From Saxidomus purpurata (lineage: Eukaryota > Mollusca > Bivalvia > Venerida > Veneridae): 64,000 nt of DNA. Every line of letters starts with the position of its first letter. Position 1 is the first letter of the stretch. The DNA is taken from assembly GCA_022818135.1 (NCBI GenBank), contig JAFMSR010000006.1, forward strand, positions 39,342,615 through 39,406,614. Reading direction: 5' to 3'. Under the pieces are notes generated by a model. That model had not been told where the DNA came from. It saw nothing but the letters and a program-made list of their open reading frames with translations, and did no database searches. The translations under genes were made by a program, and so were the position numbers. Positions 1 through 11,923 of this stretch are shown here, piece by piece.

Positions 1-190
1 GGCCTTCTGTAATAAATCGCATCCACCCATTAATTGTACAACAAAAAACTGTACATAGATTATTGAATGGTTTACGGTACTGAAGCATATTTTAAACCGC
101 TGATTTTATCGATAATGACTTGAATGCATATCTGAAACTTTTAGGTTGTATTGTAATACTTCCAAAGATTATATTATTTATGTTTTAAGG
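1..190 (+). repeat. Dispersed repeat family A, copy 1 (cut by window edge)
   Basis: Bases 1-120 match the reverse complement of about 46310-46430 at roughly nine bases in ten, and bases 66-186 match 40679-40800. Shared landmarks are AATGGTTTACGGTACTG and TTTTATCGATAATGACT. Three copies in two orientations show an interspersed repeat. No coding potential or terminal repeat is seen, so its class is unknown. Confidence 0.75.
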
Positions 191-214
191 TTATTTAGTC
201 TGACATCAACCTAA

Positions 215-334
215 CCACCTCACAGGGCAATCAGATGACAAGTTCAATAAAGGAGCAGGTGTGTAGAACACCAGGCTTGCCCACCTAACAGGGCAATCAG
301 ATGACAAGTCCAATAAAGGAGCAGGTGTGTAGAA
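215..334. repeat. 66-bp tandem duplication
   Basis: CCACCTCACAGGGCAATCAG at 215 recurs as CCACCTAACAGGGCAATCAG at 281. The two units differ at only a few positions, so this is a short local duplication. Confidence 0.85.
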
Positions 335-533
335 GACTATGCTTAGTAATGAATATTACACTATTTAACAAGAGTGCCAAATTGTCAAATATTACGCCCA
401 TCAATGAGCAACTCTAATTTTGGCAATTTAACATTCACAGCTAGTTAAAAATGCAGTGAATACTGGTTAGGAATTATTTAATTTAGAAACGGAGAACTCT
501 ACTTTTGTCCAATTGTTATTACATGGAAATTAG

Positions 534-1019
534 TAGGGCTGACTATTGCAGCCAAATTTACTATCACGATAGTTATCGATAGTTAAAAGTACTATCACGA
601 TAGAATATCAATAGTTGGCTTCAATATCGCGGTACTATCACGATATTCGATAGTTTACATTATTACATACTATATATTTTTACCAAGTTGATTCATTTTG
701 TTTGTATCAATACATGTAATTAACTTGAATTCAGTATAAATATAATCGTTATTATTTTAATTAAGAATGCTAAACCATTTTTATTAAACAGATACGCGTC
801 ATTAAAATTTTCACTATGCGTAGTCATGGATTGATGGATGGTTTGACGACAACGACGTTTTAGGAACGGAAACGTCGTCGTATATATAACTTATAACTTA
901 TAACACTGTGTTCCTTTAATTGTTCGTTTTGTCCTCGTGTGTTTGCTTTGTATGCTAGTGTGTGTTGGTAGTGTATATGTGTGTGTGTACATGATTGTGT
1001 GTGTGTGTCGTGTGTGTGT

Positions 1020-1055
<36 letters not shown>

Positions 1056-1369
1056 GTTGGTGGTGTGCACTTCTGGGTGATGTGGGGCTCGTTTTGGGGA
1101 GGCTGCGTTTTTGGTACGTGGCATTCCCTGTTTGATATTATTTTTGTTTTTAGGCTAGCCCGTAATGTAAACGTACGTTTTATGGCAAAGGAAAATCAAT
1201 TACATTTTATGTAAATAAAGCATTCAAAAATGAAAAAAGAAAACTATCGAGAAAAGTCGATAGCTGTCCAGACTATCGGCGATAGTATCGACAGTGTGAA
1301 ATCGCTATCGACTATAGGGTCTGATACAATCGCGATAAGTCGATAGTATCGACTATCGTTACACCCCTA
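534..1369. mobile_element. Non-autonomous hAT-type DNA transposon (836 bp)
   Basis: The element starts TAGGGCTGAC and ends TTACACCCCTA, so its ends are inverted (TAGGGNTG). It is flanked by a perfect 8-bp duplication, GAAATTAG, at 526-533 and 1370-1377, as expected of hAT elements. Subterminal DNA on both sides is packed with copies of CGATAGT/ACTATCG. It encodes no transposase; the interior is mostly a GT microsatellite. It is therefore a MITE-like element that would need a transposase from elsewhere. Confidence 0.9.
960..1054. repeat. (GT)n microsatellite inside the hAT element
   Basis: A broken (TG)n tract. It produces spurious Cys/Val- and Thr/His-rich open frames on the two strands, which are not genes. 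Confidence 0.95.
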
Positions 1370-1377
1370 GAAATTAG

Positions 1378-2705
1378 TCTTGGGTGACGGTGGTAATTAA
1401 GATGCCTATTCAACTTTGCCGCGTTATTAGCTTAGCAGATTAGAACGATTGGTTAGGATTGTTTATATTAGGGACCTGACAACATTGTAGACGTCGCCCG
1501 CTGTAGATGATGCCATAAAAGGTCCGTGACAACGGGCATGTAAAAATGTAACCTTTTCTTTTCTCAAAGTAATTAGCTCAAAACTTGAGAATGCCTATTT
1601 ATTTAATTTCGCAGTTTTCAGGATATCTTGTATCATCATTAGTAGTTTAGCTCTGATGTAAGAGGAACAAAGACCTCTCAGATTATGTGGACTTGGTCTA
1701 CCAGAGAAATTAGTCTACCAGAGAATATAATATGAAAATCTTATCTTATATGGTAACATTATATCATTTTTAAAATAGTTGTTACGATTTACATGTACAT
1801 TTATAGATCTACTGAGTATAAGCTTTTAAAATAAAAAAATGAAAAAGTACAAAATGTAACTTACCACTGATAAGCTCTAATACTAATGGGTATGGTCTTT
1901 TTTTATCCCTACCAGATTGTTGTCACAAGTGAAGTATTGTTTTCATAGAACGTACATCGTATGATGCCATTACAGTGATGATGTCACAAAGATTACCGCA
2001 GGTTTACAGAGTCAGCTGGTTTATTTACAGAATCTTATTCCTACACCAGGAATAAAGTTACAACAGTATTGCATTAAAATATTGCACATTATGTTTATAA
2101 ATGCAATACTGTTTTAACTCGAGTTACAAAAGTGTTGTATTAAGGCACATGCCTATTTTGAGATACAACCTTTTGTAAAACAGTGATTTTTTGACAAGAT
2201 AAGGATAATTAATCATATCTAACATTTTGACAACTTTTGTTCATCATTAAGAGAATATCAAATATAAAAAAAAATGTAATATTGTAAAACACGAGTTACA
2301 ACAGTGTTCGTTAAACCCTCGATATGCCGATGTATTTTCCTGTGTAATAACTATTTATAGTAGAATTTCTTGCACAACACAGAGAATTATGACATGTGCA
2401 ATAACCATTTTTCACAGAAAAGTTTATACATGTATAACACCGCGAGGAATGTCAAGTTTAATAATAAACAGTTTTTGTTACATGTACAAACTTTACTTTG
2501 GCTAAAAATCAAGCAAATATGGCATATAAATAATTAACATAATTATTCTGTTATTAAAAATGTGTATTGTACTACACAGTACGTTAAAGTTTGTTATACG
2601 AATGGTTGTACTACTGCGAATTATTTCGCGGAGGAATACCACTTTTCAAACTACACAGCACTACTTTTAGACGCGGGATATATACTGAATAAATTAAATA
2701 CGTAC
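1378..2705. other. Intergenic or intronic DNA with one clear hairpin
   Basis: No exon is recognised. A perfect 14-bp inverted repeat, AACAGTATTGCATT (2062-2075) and its complement (2100-2113), could form a hairpin with a 24-base loop. If the minus-strand exon at 2706-2869 belongs to a living gene, this DNA would be part of its next intron. Confidence 0.5.
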
Positions 2706-2869
2706 CATTATACCAGCAATTATAGCTCCCCCGGCATTAAACGGAAATACAGTGTTGGAGGTCTGTACTGCAACAATACCGACAACCAGTGACGTCACGG
2801 ATGTTAACAACATCAGTATGGAAAGTATGAACATGCATCTCAGAGTTTTGGACCGTCTCCTCACTAATT
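2706..2869 (-). CDS. Exon of a second four-pass membrane protein (paralogue of the gene at 11.9-15.2 kb)
   Basis: On the minus strand a GATGTTGCAG acceptor precedes 2869 and an ATG|GTACGT donor follows 2706. The 164-bp exon has the same phases (in at codon position 2, out after a full codon) as the plus-strand exon 11924-12084, which is 3 bp shorter. The translations align: SLVVGIVAVQ against SLVVGILAIQ, and FPFNAGGAIIAGIM against FPFNAGGAIVAGVM. It would encode membrane helix 1 and the start of helix 2. No downstream exons were found between 1 and 2705, so the rest lies beyond the window or is lost. It could be an orphan exon, but its intact frame and splice sites favour a real gene. Confidence 0.65.
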
Positions 2870-3075
2870 CTGCAACATCACAAATAGATCGTTTTGTCAC
2901 CGAATACACAAAGACAAATTAAAATGATATCCCAAAAGAAATGTACATGTACATACTCAGTCTAAAAAGTAGGAGATGCTATAAAATGATATTAGGTGGC
3001 TGAAGAAGAATGATTTATTCAAGACCGTTTGTGAAGAAAGCTTTATTGAACCGTATATGTCCCGGAACGTATATA

Positions 3076-3290
3076 TCACACGTGTGTGATATATTCGACC
3101 GTAAATATAACACGTGTTTAATGTGACATATTCGTTTGGTCATTTTTGACAGTTTACACCTGACGTATATGTCTTTTTCACACGTGTGATATATTCGGTC
3201 GAATTTTTCACAAGCGTGATATATTCGGTCGAATCTTTCACACGCGTGATACATTCGGTCGAACCTTTCACACGTTTGATATATTCATTC
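3076..3290. repeat. Subterminal tandem repeats of about 30 bp
   Basis: At least four degenerate units contain TCACACGTGTGATATATTC followed by GGTCGAA. They belong to the 3038-5180 element; diverged counterparts lie near its right end (about 5040-5150). The open frame rich in 'CEKFDRIYH' on the minus strand is only these repeats translated. Confidence 0.8.
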
Positions 3291-3594
3291 TGGTCATTTT
3301 GACAGTTTACACCGAAACTTATTTGTGATACTTTAGTGTATAAAATTACTAATTATACTTTTGTAGGAAGTGGATGGCAAGGCACCCGTCCCTGGGCCGT
3401 TTGCCGGAGCCGTTGTAACAATGTTTAGGAAACCCCATAGAATAATAACCCCGGTCATTATTTTTTTTGAAGAACAGTGACCCCCCAGGAACTATGACTG
3501 ATTTTAGGTGGATTTGAATCGAAGAAACTAAATGTTACACAAAAGATATTGTAGCTGCAGGGAAATAAAAAGAGATACGATTGTTTATTCACAA

Positions 3595-3990
3595 TTTTCA
3601 ATCCTGTGTTTGACCTTTAACCTCTGAGTGTGACCTTGACCTTAGACCTAGGGATCTGGTTCTTGCACAATACACCCTGTCTTATAATGGTATGAAAATC
3701 CTTCAGTACATCCTTCAGTACAAAATCTCATTCTTCAATTTGACCTTTAACCTCAAACTGTGACCTTGACCGTAGACATAGGGATTTGTTCATCTGTATG
3801 ACTCTTCGTCTCATTAAGGTAAACATTTATGCATTGTTACATGTATCAATATCCCTTCAAGTATATAGAAGAAATGCTCCGGACAAAGTCATTCTTAATT
3901 CGACAAATGACACTCCTTCTCATTGAGGTTAAAGTGACATTATGCGCATCTTACTGCACATAGTGTATTTTTGGTGACAGTTTGATAAAA
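3595..3990 (+). repeat. Interspersed 'TGACCTTGACC' repeat, copy 1
   Basis: It contains GACCTTTAACCTC, TGTGACCTTGACC and TAGGGAT in an imperfect tandem arrangement. The same module order recurs at about 53340-53640. Repeats of this style are abundant in bivalve genomes (recalled knowledge); there is no coding sequence. Confidence 0.7.
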
Positions 3991-4324
3991 GCAATTTTTG
4001 GTTGCTGTTCATTTAAATATGTTAAATTAATGATTATGCCGCATTAGTATTTGAAGTTGGTGCTTTAGAAATAAAAAAACGGACTGATAAAAGATAGTTG
4101 ATTGTGTCGTTGTTGACGTTGGTAGAGATTTCGGCAGTGGAAGGGAAGCAACTCCTGCATGCAGTTGTTCTTTTCTTAAATTGACTCTCCCAGTCAAATA
4201 AGAAAATCAATATTTGGAAAGTTATTATTTCATACTGGTAGCGTGAAGAGTTTGGTGTATTGGGTTAAAAGCTATTATTTCCTCTACGCTTTTGTACACA
4301 CACCATATTCAGCTGGATTTTTAC

Positions 4325-4530
4325 TTGAAAAAAATGCGCATAATGTCACTTTAACATTTATGCCAAATATAAACACGATTGCTCCTTGCATGCCAAAGTT
4401 ATGGTCCGGACAAAATCAGTTTGGACGGACGCACGGGCTTACAGACGCACGGATGCACATACACCGACTGCCAAAAGCGGCGACTATGTCGAGCTCACCG
4501 CAAGTGGGCTCGACAAAAATGATCGAGGGT
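4325..4530 (+). repeat. Interspersed module with GGACGGACGCACGG and TCGAGCTCACCGCAAG
   Basis: The stretch ATGGTCCGGACAAA, then GGACGGACGCACGG, then a palindromic TCGAGC..GGGCTCGA segment resembles a non-coding repeat common in bivalves. Open frames here (about 115 codons) show no protein-like features. No second copy was found in this window. Confidence 0.5.
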
Positions 4531-5180
4531 CATTACCATCTTACGGTTACTTTACATTGTTTCACCAGCCATCAAATATATCAAGTTTGATATGTGTTTA
4601 ATCTGTGATAAATGTATTGTGTTATACAGAAAAAAATGTATAGTGATGTTTTATAATCAATGCTGTTCTGAGATAATTTCCTGTTAATAATCACCACTCA
4701 AGGGCCACACGAACGCAGTCGATAACTTTCAAGAACACCCGATCGAAATTTGACCAAACATTATTTATACAAATTAAAAGACATAATACAGACCACACCT
4801 TCGAGTGGGAATATCTAGTTCCCATACAAGTGTTGGGACCGATCGGATCGACTTGTATTGGTTGTGTTAAGCAGAATCTATGCGGCATAACTTAATCAAC
4901 CATATTTGATTGTTTTGAATATTTTTTTTTTTTCAAATTGATCAAAATGTGACGTATTCGTTGAAAATTTCGTTTTTATTTGCCTTTTTCTGCATGTGAG
5001 ATATTCGTTTTCGTGTTCGTATAAAATTCGAAGTCAAACGTATACATCACATAATATGTGCCATATACGTTTCACGCGAAGACTATTTTCGACCGATTAT
5101 ATCAAACGTGTGACATATGCGGTCGAATTTTTCCCCGTGTGATATATACGATCCGGGACATATACGGTTCAACAAAGCTT

Positions 5181-6440
5181 ATCGCTGAGCAAAGTGAGTC
5201 AACTTGGGGCCTGAACTAAATTTTAGTAACATTCTGCCCAGTGTCATTATTCCTGAATACTGTAAGGAATTTAGAACGAAATTCTCTACCAACAGTGAAT
5301 AAAAACCGCCCCCCCCCCCCCCTCTCGTATAAACAAAAAGAAATGTTTATTTCAGTACGGCAAGTTTCTTATTTTGCCATTTTTGTCAAAAATCACTTGA
5401 CAAAATGATCATTTTTTAAAATATTTTTCACTTTTTTTGTATCATATACATGTTCACCCAAAAGAGTTTTTAGGGTACATGCATATATACAATTTGTATA
5501 TCAATAATAACGAATCAAAACAAAAGTTTACAATTTGTTCTTACAATTACCGTTATTAGCTCAAAATAAAAAAAAAGATCTAAATTTTAAATTAATACAA
5601 ATAGTTGTTTTCTCTTTTTCTTCAAATTATTTAAACAATCGGGACATGTCTGATCATTTTCTTATATAATAAAGTTGGAGGTTGGACATGTTGGAAGTAC
5701 GAAATAGATGGGAAACCCCCACATATTTTATTTTTGTCTAACATAATCAAGTACTGCTGCAATGCGGAAGTTTTGTCCCTTGGTTAAAGTATATTGCACG
5801 GTTATAATAAATTATACAAATATTAACTTAACCTTCGTATATAACGGTCATTTCGATTTCTGCTTCCAGCAACCAGCTCGTCCTGTTTCCTCTGTATGTT
5901 AGCAGTCTGTAGGCATTAGCCCGTTAATGCGACAATCCTGTAGAAAGGTGATATATATGAACATATGACTAATTGTTTTGTTTAATTTTTCAATCTATAT
6001 TTTATCTGGGTTCAAGTATGTATTTAACGATTGAGCTACTAGCAAAGCAGTGTGTAAATATGAAAGTCCCGGGTAGCTCTTATTTACCAAGAAAGATATC
6101 TAACCGGCGGAAATGACCTTTATTTAATCCAGACACATTTCTAACGTTGCTTTTTAAATCGGTGTTTATGGTAGAAATATAGTGCAGTATTTTTTTAAAA
6201 ATTATATTGCTAAAAAAAGAAAGGCTTTCTGTCAACTCTTTTTCATGAAGAAATGACTTAAGTACGAATTTCAAAATCAAAGTTTGTTAACATTGTTTTA
6301 GAGTAAATAGAACATGGTTTAATCAGTATCCTATAAGTTAATTTATGTTTCTTTAATATTATTAGTAAACTCAATGTGATCTTGGACTTTAAAGTCGTAT
6401 GCAGCATATAAGACGGAAACTTTACGAAAACCACATTGTT
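5181..6440. other. Gene-free AT-rich stretch
   Basis: No exon, long repeat or RNA gene was recognised. The one notable item is a run of about 17 C residues at 5309-5325, just beyond the 3038-5180 element. Confidence 0.6.
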
Positions 6441-6612
6441 TACAGTTATAAAAGCGCTGAAGGCACTGCATGTGTCCTTTATGCAATATGGTGACTGCTA
6501 CCCATATGTATACATATTTGAAATGGAACATTGTAGCAAGAGGACAATGATGGTTCAATACTGCAAATCTGCATCCTTATTTGAATATGGTTGCTATAGA
6601 AATGTAAATTCT
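6441..6612 (+). repeat. Dispersed repeat family B, copy 1
   Basis: It aligns with 52187-52356 in the same orientation. Shared blocks are AAGCGCTGAAGGCACTG, GTGTCCTTTAT, AAGAGGACA and TGATGGTTCAATACTGCA or close variants. It is non-coding and of unknown class. Confidence 0.75.
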
Positions 6613-6984
6613 ATAGAGTAAAACAAATTAATGGTCTTATTGCAATGTACACAAGCCTGGGCGAAAAAACTTAATTAAAAGAACATTTTAAGCATAAAAC
6701 TTGAAGAAAAGTTCATTTAAGCAAAATATATGAAGTGCGCGATGTCATTTCATTGACGTCATTGTATAAACAAGTAGTAACGACCTAGTCAAAAGCGACG
6801 TTATTAACGCCATGTGTATTTTAGGACCAATTGAATGCCATCTTTCAAAGGATAGCACTGTAATTTGCATTGCACATACATACAATACAATTTTTTTTTG
6901 TGTCAGGCCGTATGTGATGGGTGAATACTGTATTTTTGACAGAATATTTATAGGTATATAATAAACTGGTATTTTGCAATACAG

Positions 6985-7305
6985 AGCCTGGCCGAAACAT
7001 ATCGCGGTATGAATTTCTGTACCGCAATATTCAGAGTTAAATCAACTTCTAACTTTACACATTGCTATATATTCATCATCTCTGATGAAGATCATGTTTA
7101 TGCTCGAAACGTATGCATTAGAATAAAACTTAAACATAATCCTTCGTTTGTCATTCATTCCACTATACCTACCTGTTATACTTCACAATTACTATATATT
7201 TGTTTAGTTTTTCTGCAATATCAATATTACAATACGTATTGCAATAAGGGTTGGCTGTATCGCAATACACTTAATAAGCTTTTGACCTAATCGTTGCACC
7301 CCTTA
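6985..7305. mobile_element. Possible degraded hAT or Penelope-like fragment
   Basis: The right end, AATCGTTGCACCCCTTAG, resembles a hAT terminus. Palindromic GCGGTATG..GTACCGC and repeated TTGCAATAC motifs lie inside. In the middle, CTGATGAAGATCATG followed by GCTCGAAACG looks like the short motif near the ends of some retroelements. No matching left terminus or target duplication was found, so class and limits are uncertain. Confidence 0.3.
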
Positions 7306-8600
7306 GGCTCTAAGTATCACTACACCATTCAATATATCACTGACATAAAAATTCTCAGTCCTTTTGTTGTAGATCGGTTCCAGCAATGAATGATGTAAAA
7401 AAAACAATCCGGTTAATTCATCAAAATTGTAGGTGAAAATATTGAAACAGCTTTGCAATACTGAATGAAAGCTAACAGGAATTAGTCAAGCTCAAATTTC
7501 TTGCACTTAACTTCATCCACAGACATCAAACTCTTTAATGAGATCTTTCGATTCTTTGTCAAACCAATAGATACTTTTGGTGATCATGATAAAATATTAA
7601 TCCAGCTAAATCATCAAATTGGTAAAAACGAATGAATGCTTCATGTACTGTTACCTGGAACCAGCTGAATTCAAATTGATGTACTTTTTGCTGTGCTGTC
7701 CCAGTCTTTGTCTGTGAATGCAGTAAGAGCCATAGCCACACTGAGGAACACCAAGACAGCTGCCTCGGTTAAAATTTGCAGAGCAAAAAATAAAGAGGAA
7801 ACAAAAGCAAAAAAATGAAAATATCAAGATTGACTTCTGAATCGAGAAAATGCTACCTGTCAGTTTATTGCTCTAACATGAAATGTCTGACTAAAATTGA
7901 CTGTCAGTGACTGGACTGTGATACTATCATTCAAAAACAAACTGGTTTGATTGTAATTTTAATTTAAAACATCGAGTCATAGTAACGTAATGGATCCACA
8001 TTACCCGATACCGGAAGATACCGGCATGTTGACCGATATCGGTTTTTACACTGGCCGAACTATAGTAACTTTTCACTACTTATTAAACGTTTACATAAGC
8101 ATATAGAATTATATAACGTTTACATTGATAAAAGATAGACATATAAACTTTTTCACAATTTTAAAGCTATACAATAAACAGTGGTCTAACCCAGTTTTCA
8201 TCGTACCTTCTTAGACTTAGGCGAGTTTCATTTAATTCATAACATTTCCTTCAAAGAACTATACTGTACACTACTTCACTGACATGTTACATTTTCCAAC
8301 CACGTATTAAATATAGCGGGCCGCTCCTGCGGCCTGCAATAACCCAATAACTACCTAGAATAATGTATAGAATAACTGTTACATTATCGCCTAATATTGT
8401 TGTTACAAATGTGGTAGGTAAAACAAAGGGAACTAACTCTGTGCGTAATAAGATTAAAAGCCGTGCTGTAACGTATATATGTAAATATGTCCATAATCCT
8501 ATAAAAACTGAAAAACTTATCTTGATAGATGTTTTATTCCGTATTAGTTCTATGTAGGGACACTCCTTCTTTGTCATTGGCATTTGTTAAACAATTAAAT
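7306..8600. other. Gene-free stretch
   Basis: No supported exon. Open frames of up to 98 codons overlap on both strands at 8287-8583 without splice sites, homology or composition that would make them credible. Short ACCGATA/CCGGTA motifs near 8010-8045 resemble fragments of a DNA transposon end. Confidence 0.5.
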
Positions 8601-8660
8601 CCAATTGTTCTGGTTACAACTTTCCAATATGGCGGACAAAATATGTAACGCGGAAATTAT

Positions 8661-8726
8661 CAATCGGAACACCTCGGCAGATTGCTTTGATGTAGGGTAA
8701 CGGAATCTGCCGAGGACTTTCGATTG
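8661..8726. repeat. Hairpin-forming inverted repeat
   Basis: CCTCGGCAGATT at 8672-8683 pairs with AATCTGCCGAGG at 8704-8715. The similarity continues outward through CAATCGG/CGATTG, then to a looser match around TGGCGGA on both sides. It may be a short foldback element; no flanking duplication is evident. Confidence 0.7.
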
Positions 8727-8843
8727 GGAAATATTTTCTAAAATGGCGGATGATCTGTGAAGGGGGCCGTACTTACAGTATAAATAAAACTATCTCTCTC
8801 CGAGCACACTGTGCAGAAACAATATATTAAAATATGTCGAAAA

Positions 8844-10038
8844 TATGGAACGCCAAATCTACATATACTCAAATATTTGAAGAGGTCTTTAAATATTTGG
8901 AGACCTCTCCAATTCAATTGAAGATATCAAAAATTAAGGTGTATTTCAGCTGTTTTTAAGAGCTCTGTAATTGAATTGAAGAGGTCTCTAATTGATTTGA
9001 AGACCTCTGTAATTGTTTTATAGCGCGCTACAAATTAATTTATAGAGGTCTTGAATTCAATTAGAGACCTCTCAATCAATTTGAGCGCGGTGAAATTCAA
9101 TTTTAGATATCTTGAAATCGATGTTAATACATGCCAAATCTTAATATACTAAAGTATTTACAGAGGTCTTTAAATATTTGGAGAGCTCTGAAAAATATTT
9201 GGAGAGGTCTACAAATTAATTAAAGACATCAAAAATTCGCTTGTAGCCCGGTTTAAATCCATTCATTTAGAGACATCTATAATTCAATTGAAGAGGTCTC
9301 CAATTGAATTAGAGACCTCTATAATTGTTTTACAGCACGCAAGAAATGAATTAATGATATCAACAATTGATTTAGAGAGGTCTCTTATTCATTTGTACCG
9401 CGCTTCAATATAATCCATGTACAACCTTGAAATAGAGAGCTTGCTCGGTACAATCAATATAACCTCTCAAACAATTTGAATCAATCTTTCTGCGCGTATA
9501 AAACAATTATAGAGGTCTACAATTTAAATGGAGACCTCTTCAATTGAATTATAGATGTCTTCAAATTAATGGATTTAAACGCGCTACAAACGAATTTTTG
9601 ATATCAAAAATTGATTTATAGACCTCTCCAAATATTTTACAGAGCTCTCCAAATATTTGAAGACCTCTTCAAATAATTGAGTATATGTAAATTTGGTATG
9701 AATTCAAGACATCTAAAATTGAATTTCACCGCGCTCAAATTGATTTAGAGAGGTCTCTAATTGAATTAAAGACCTCTGTAAATTAATTTGTAGCGCTATA
9801 AAACAATTATAGAGGTCTTCAAATCAATTAGAGACCTCTTCAATTCAATTACAGAGCTCTTAAAAACAGCTGAAATACACCTTAATTTTTGATATCTTCA
9901 ATTGAATTGGAGAGGTCTTCAATTCATTTATTGCGCGCTTTAAATCAATTTTTGATATCAATAATTGAATTAGAGAGCTCTCCAATTATTTAAAGACCTC
10001 TTCAAATATTTGAGTATATGTAGATTTGGCGTTCCATA
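8844..10038. mobile_element. Foldback element of 1.2 kb built from AGAGGTCTC modules
   Basis: The ends TATGGAACGCCAAATCTAC and its exact complement face each other. CGAAAA flanks both sides (8838-8843 and 10039-10044), with TA at each boundary. The whole interior is one imperfect palindrome centred near 9430, with arms of about 550 bp. The arms consist of 30-40 bp modules that alternate palindromic AGAGGTCT/AGACCTCT cores with AATTGAATT or CAAATATTTG spacers and occasional GCGCG. A second internal pair of end-like sequences (GCCAAATCTTAATATAC near 9136 and its diverged mirror near 9680-9695) gives a nested structure. There is no coding capacity. Confidence 0.85.
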
Positions 10039-10044
10039 CGAAAA

Positions 10045-11050
10045 TGGTTCTTTATCATATATAATAATATAGAGTTTAACATGAATTATTCAACAAACAT
10101 GAAGTGTTTTCAGAAATATACGTACATTCTTAAATGTTTGATCCTGACTCTTGAACTATTTTGTGTCGGACGATTTTCAGATGAGTTTAATAAGTATCAT
10201 GTACATTGTATAAGAAATATAGCCTCAAAAGTCCAGAATTAGTTGTTCTTTAAAGGACACCTAAAAACGACAAATTTGGTATCATACCTACCCCAATAAC
10301 ACGCATCCTACTTAGTAAAACAAAAAATACATACCTTTGTTGTCCAGTTGTACATAAATGTTTTCGTCCAGGATCTTTAATTATTTACTATCCATGGTAA
10401 TGCAGGTCCCGCGAACATGACTTTTGCTCCATTTAAGAACTCATTTCATGATATTTTATAACATTTCATTCAAGAAATTCTATATTTCTCATTCTATGTG
10501 ATTGATTTGTGTATTCATGCGGTTAAATAAACAAACCTCATTTCGAAATTTTGTCCTACAATGTGTACATGTAGCATAAGGGATAAGATAACACGCACTG
10601 GTATGACAAACTGTTTAAGTGTTATACGTCTGAGATAAAACATCGGATACAATCAATATTTAGCGAACTTTTGACGTGAAAAGAAGCACATACATCATAA
10701 TGAATGTCCAAGTGTAATGTAGATGTTAATTAAAATATGCGTGCAATTGGAAGTATTTCAAAAGACTAGAACCAGTGCTGTATTTCAAAATACCGCCGCT
10801 GTCGTTTAAGTGAAATGGAGTACCTTGAATACCGATGACACTATCTTATCTAGGTATTTATGATTTTAGTTTTGCCTTTTATATTATGAAGTTTAGTACA
10901 GTACTGAATTCAAAGCTGTGAAACCTTTCATCCGATTTTTTATACGTCATATTTTTCACACGACACAAAAAAATATTTATTTAACACGGATTTCTACGGT
11001 AGCCCAATAGTGCCACTTTGTTGTGTTTTGTTTTTGTTTCTTTTTTAATT
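10045..11050. other. Gene-free stretch
   Basis: AT-rich sequence with no recognisable exon or repeat boundary. The 5' exon(s) of the four-pass gene must lie upstream of 11924 and may be here, but a short first exon cannot be picked out by eye. Confidence 0.5.
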
Positions 11051-11196
11051 ACCAAGTTGAAAATTTAAGATATTAAGTTGAAAATTCAACATTTTAAAAG
11101 TGCGATATTCAGTTGAAGATTCAATATGTTAAGTTGAAAATTAAAGTTATTGAGTTTTAAAATTCAAAATGTTAAGGTGAAATTTCAAGTTGTTTA
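11051..11196. repeat. Degenerate minisatellite, unit about 20-24 bp
   Basis: Successive variants of ATTAAGTTGAAAATTCAA occur six or seven times (for example at 11073, 11115 and 11136). No function is visible. Confidence 0.75.
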
Positions 11197-11923
11197 GCTT
11201 CCGTAGATTTCTGCATGTACTTCATTTAAGATAATATATATGAAATTCTATGTGTTATATAAAAGCAATGTCATGCTCATTTTTCACAGATACCAGCATT
11301 TCTGTGTGGCTGATCAAGCGCCGTAACAAACATAAAAAGAAACAACATGACTTGATACGGACAGGCTAAAGGCTAAACGATCAGTTACCCATAATTCAAT
11401 ACAATGCTTGAACATGGCATATGGTGAATATTTATTCAAAGCATACACTGTTATAGCAGTTTTCATCTAGTCTTAAATTCAGTTGTTTTGGCATAGCGAC
11501 TTACATGTAATATTAACCTATTGTATATGTACATAAATAGGGAAGCTAAGAGCTTAGGAAAGGCGTCCAAATCCCGCTATCCGAACTTCCTGCGGCGCGA
11601 GCTCAGGTCTCAATGTAGGTTATGCAAGCTGTAAGAACTTGAGTGCACAAAGTTGGAAACATTTCAACATGAAATCATTTTAAGACAAACCATCTATCCT
11701 TATTGTGAAGTAAAACTATTGTATTAAATTTGAGCTTTACTGAAAGTGATATAATACCGTGCAATTTCTGTATACATGTAGTTACCGATGCTGGAAATAA
11801 TTACCGACACCGGCGAATAAGAATGCATTACCATTGCCAACCAAGATATTCCGTCTGTTAACTGCAGGGAAAGTAAGTAAAGAGCTATACCTTTGAATTT
11901 AACTATCGTAGATGTTATTTCAG

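Larger units (their letters stand above)
3038..5180. mobile_element. Element of about 2.1 kb with long inverted ends
   Basis: The left end, AAGCTTTATTGAACCGTATA, is mirrored at the right, whose complement reads AAGCTTTGTTGAACCGTATA. The similarity continues inward through CGGTCGAA/TTCGACCG and TCACACG modules. AAGCTT is itself palindromic and may be a 6-bp target duplication or part of the ends. No transposase frame is visible. The interior holds older bivalve-type repeats, so it is a composite non-autonomous DNA element. Confidence 0.6.

Noticed and set aside
8287..8583. 98-codon hydrophobic minus-strand frame
   Set aside because: Hydrophobicity is expected from AT-rich DNA; a plus-strand frame overlaps it, and nothing supports expression.
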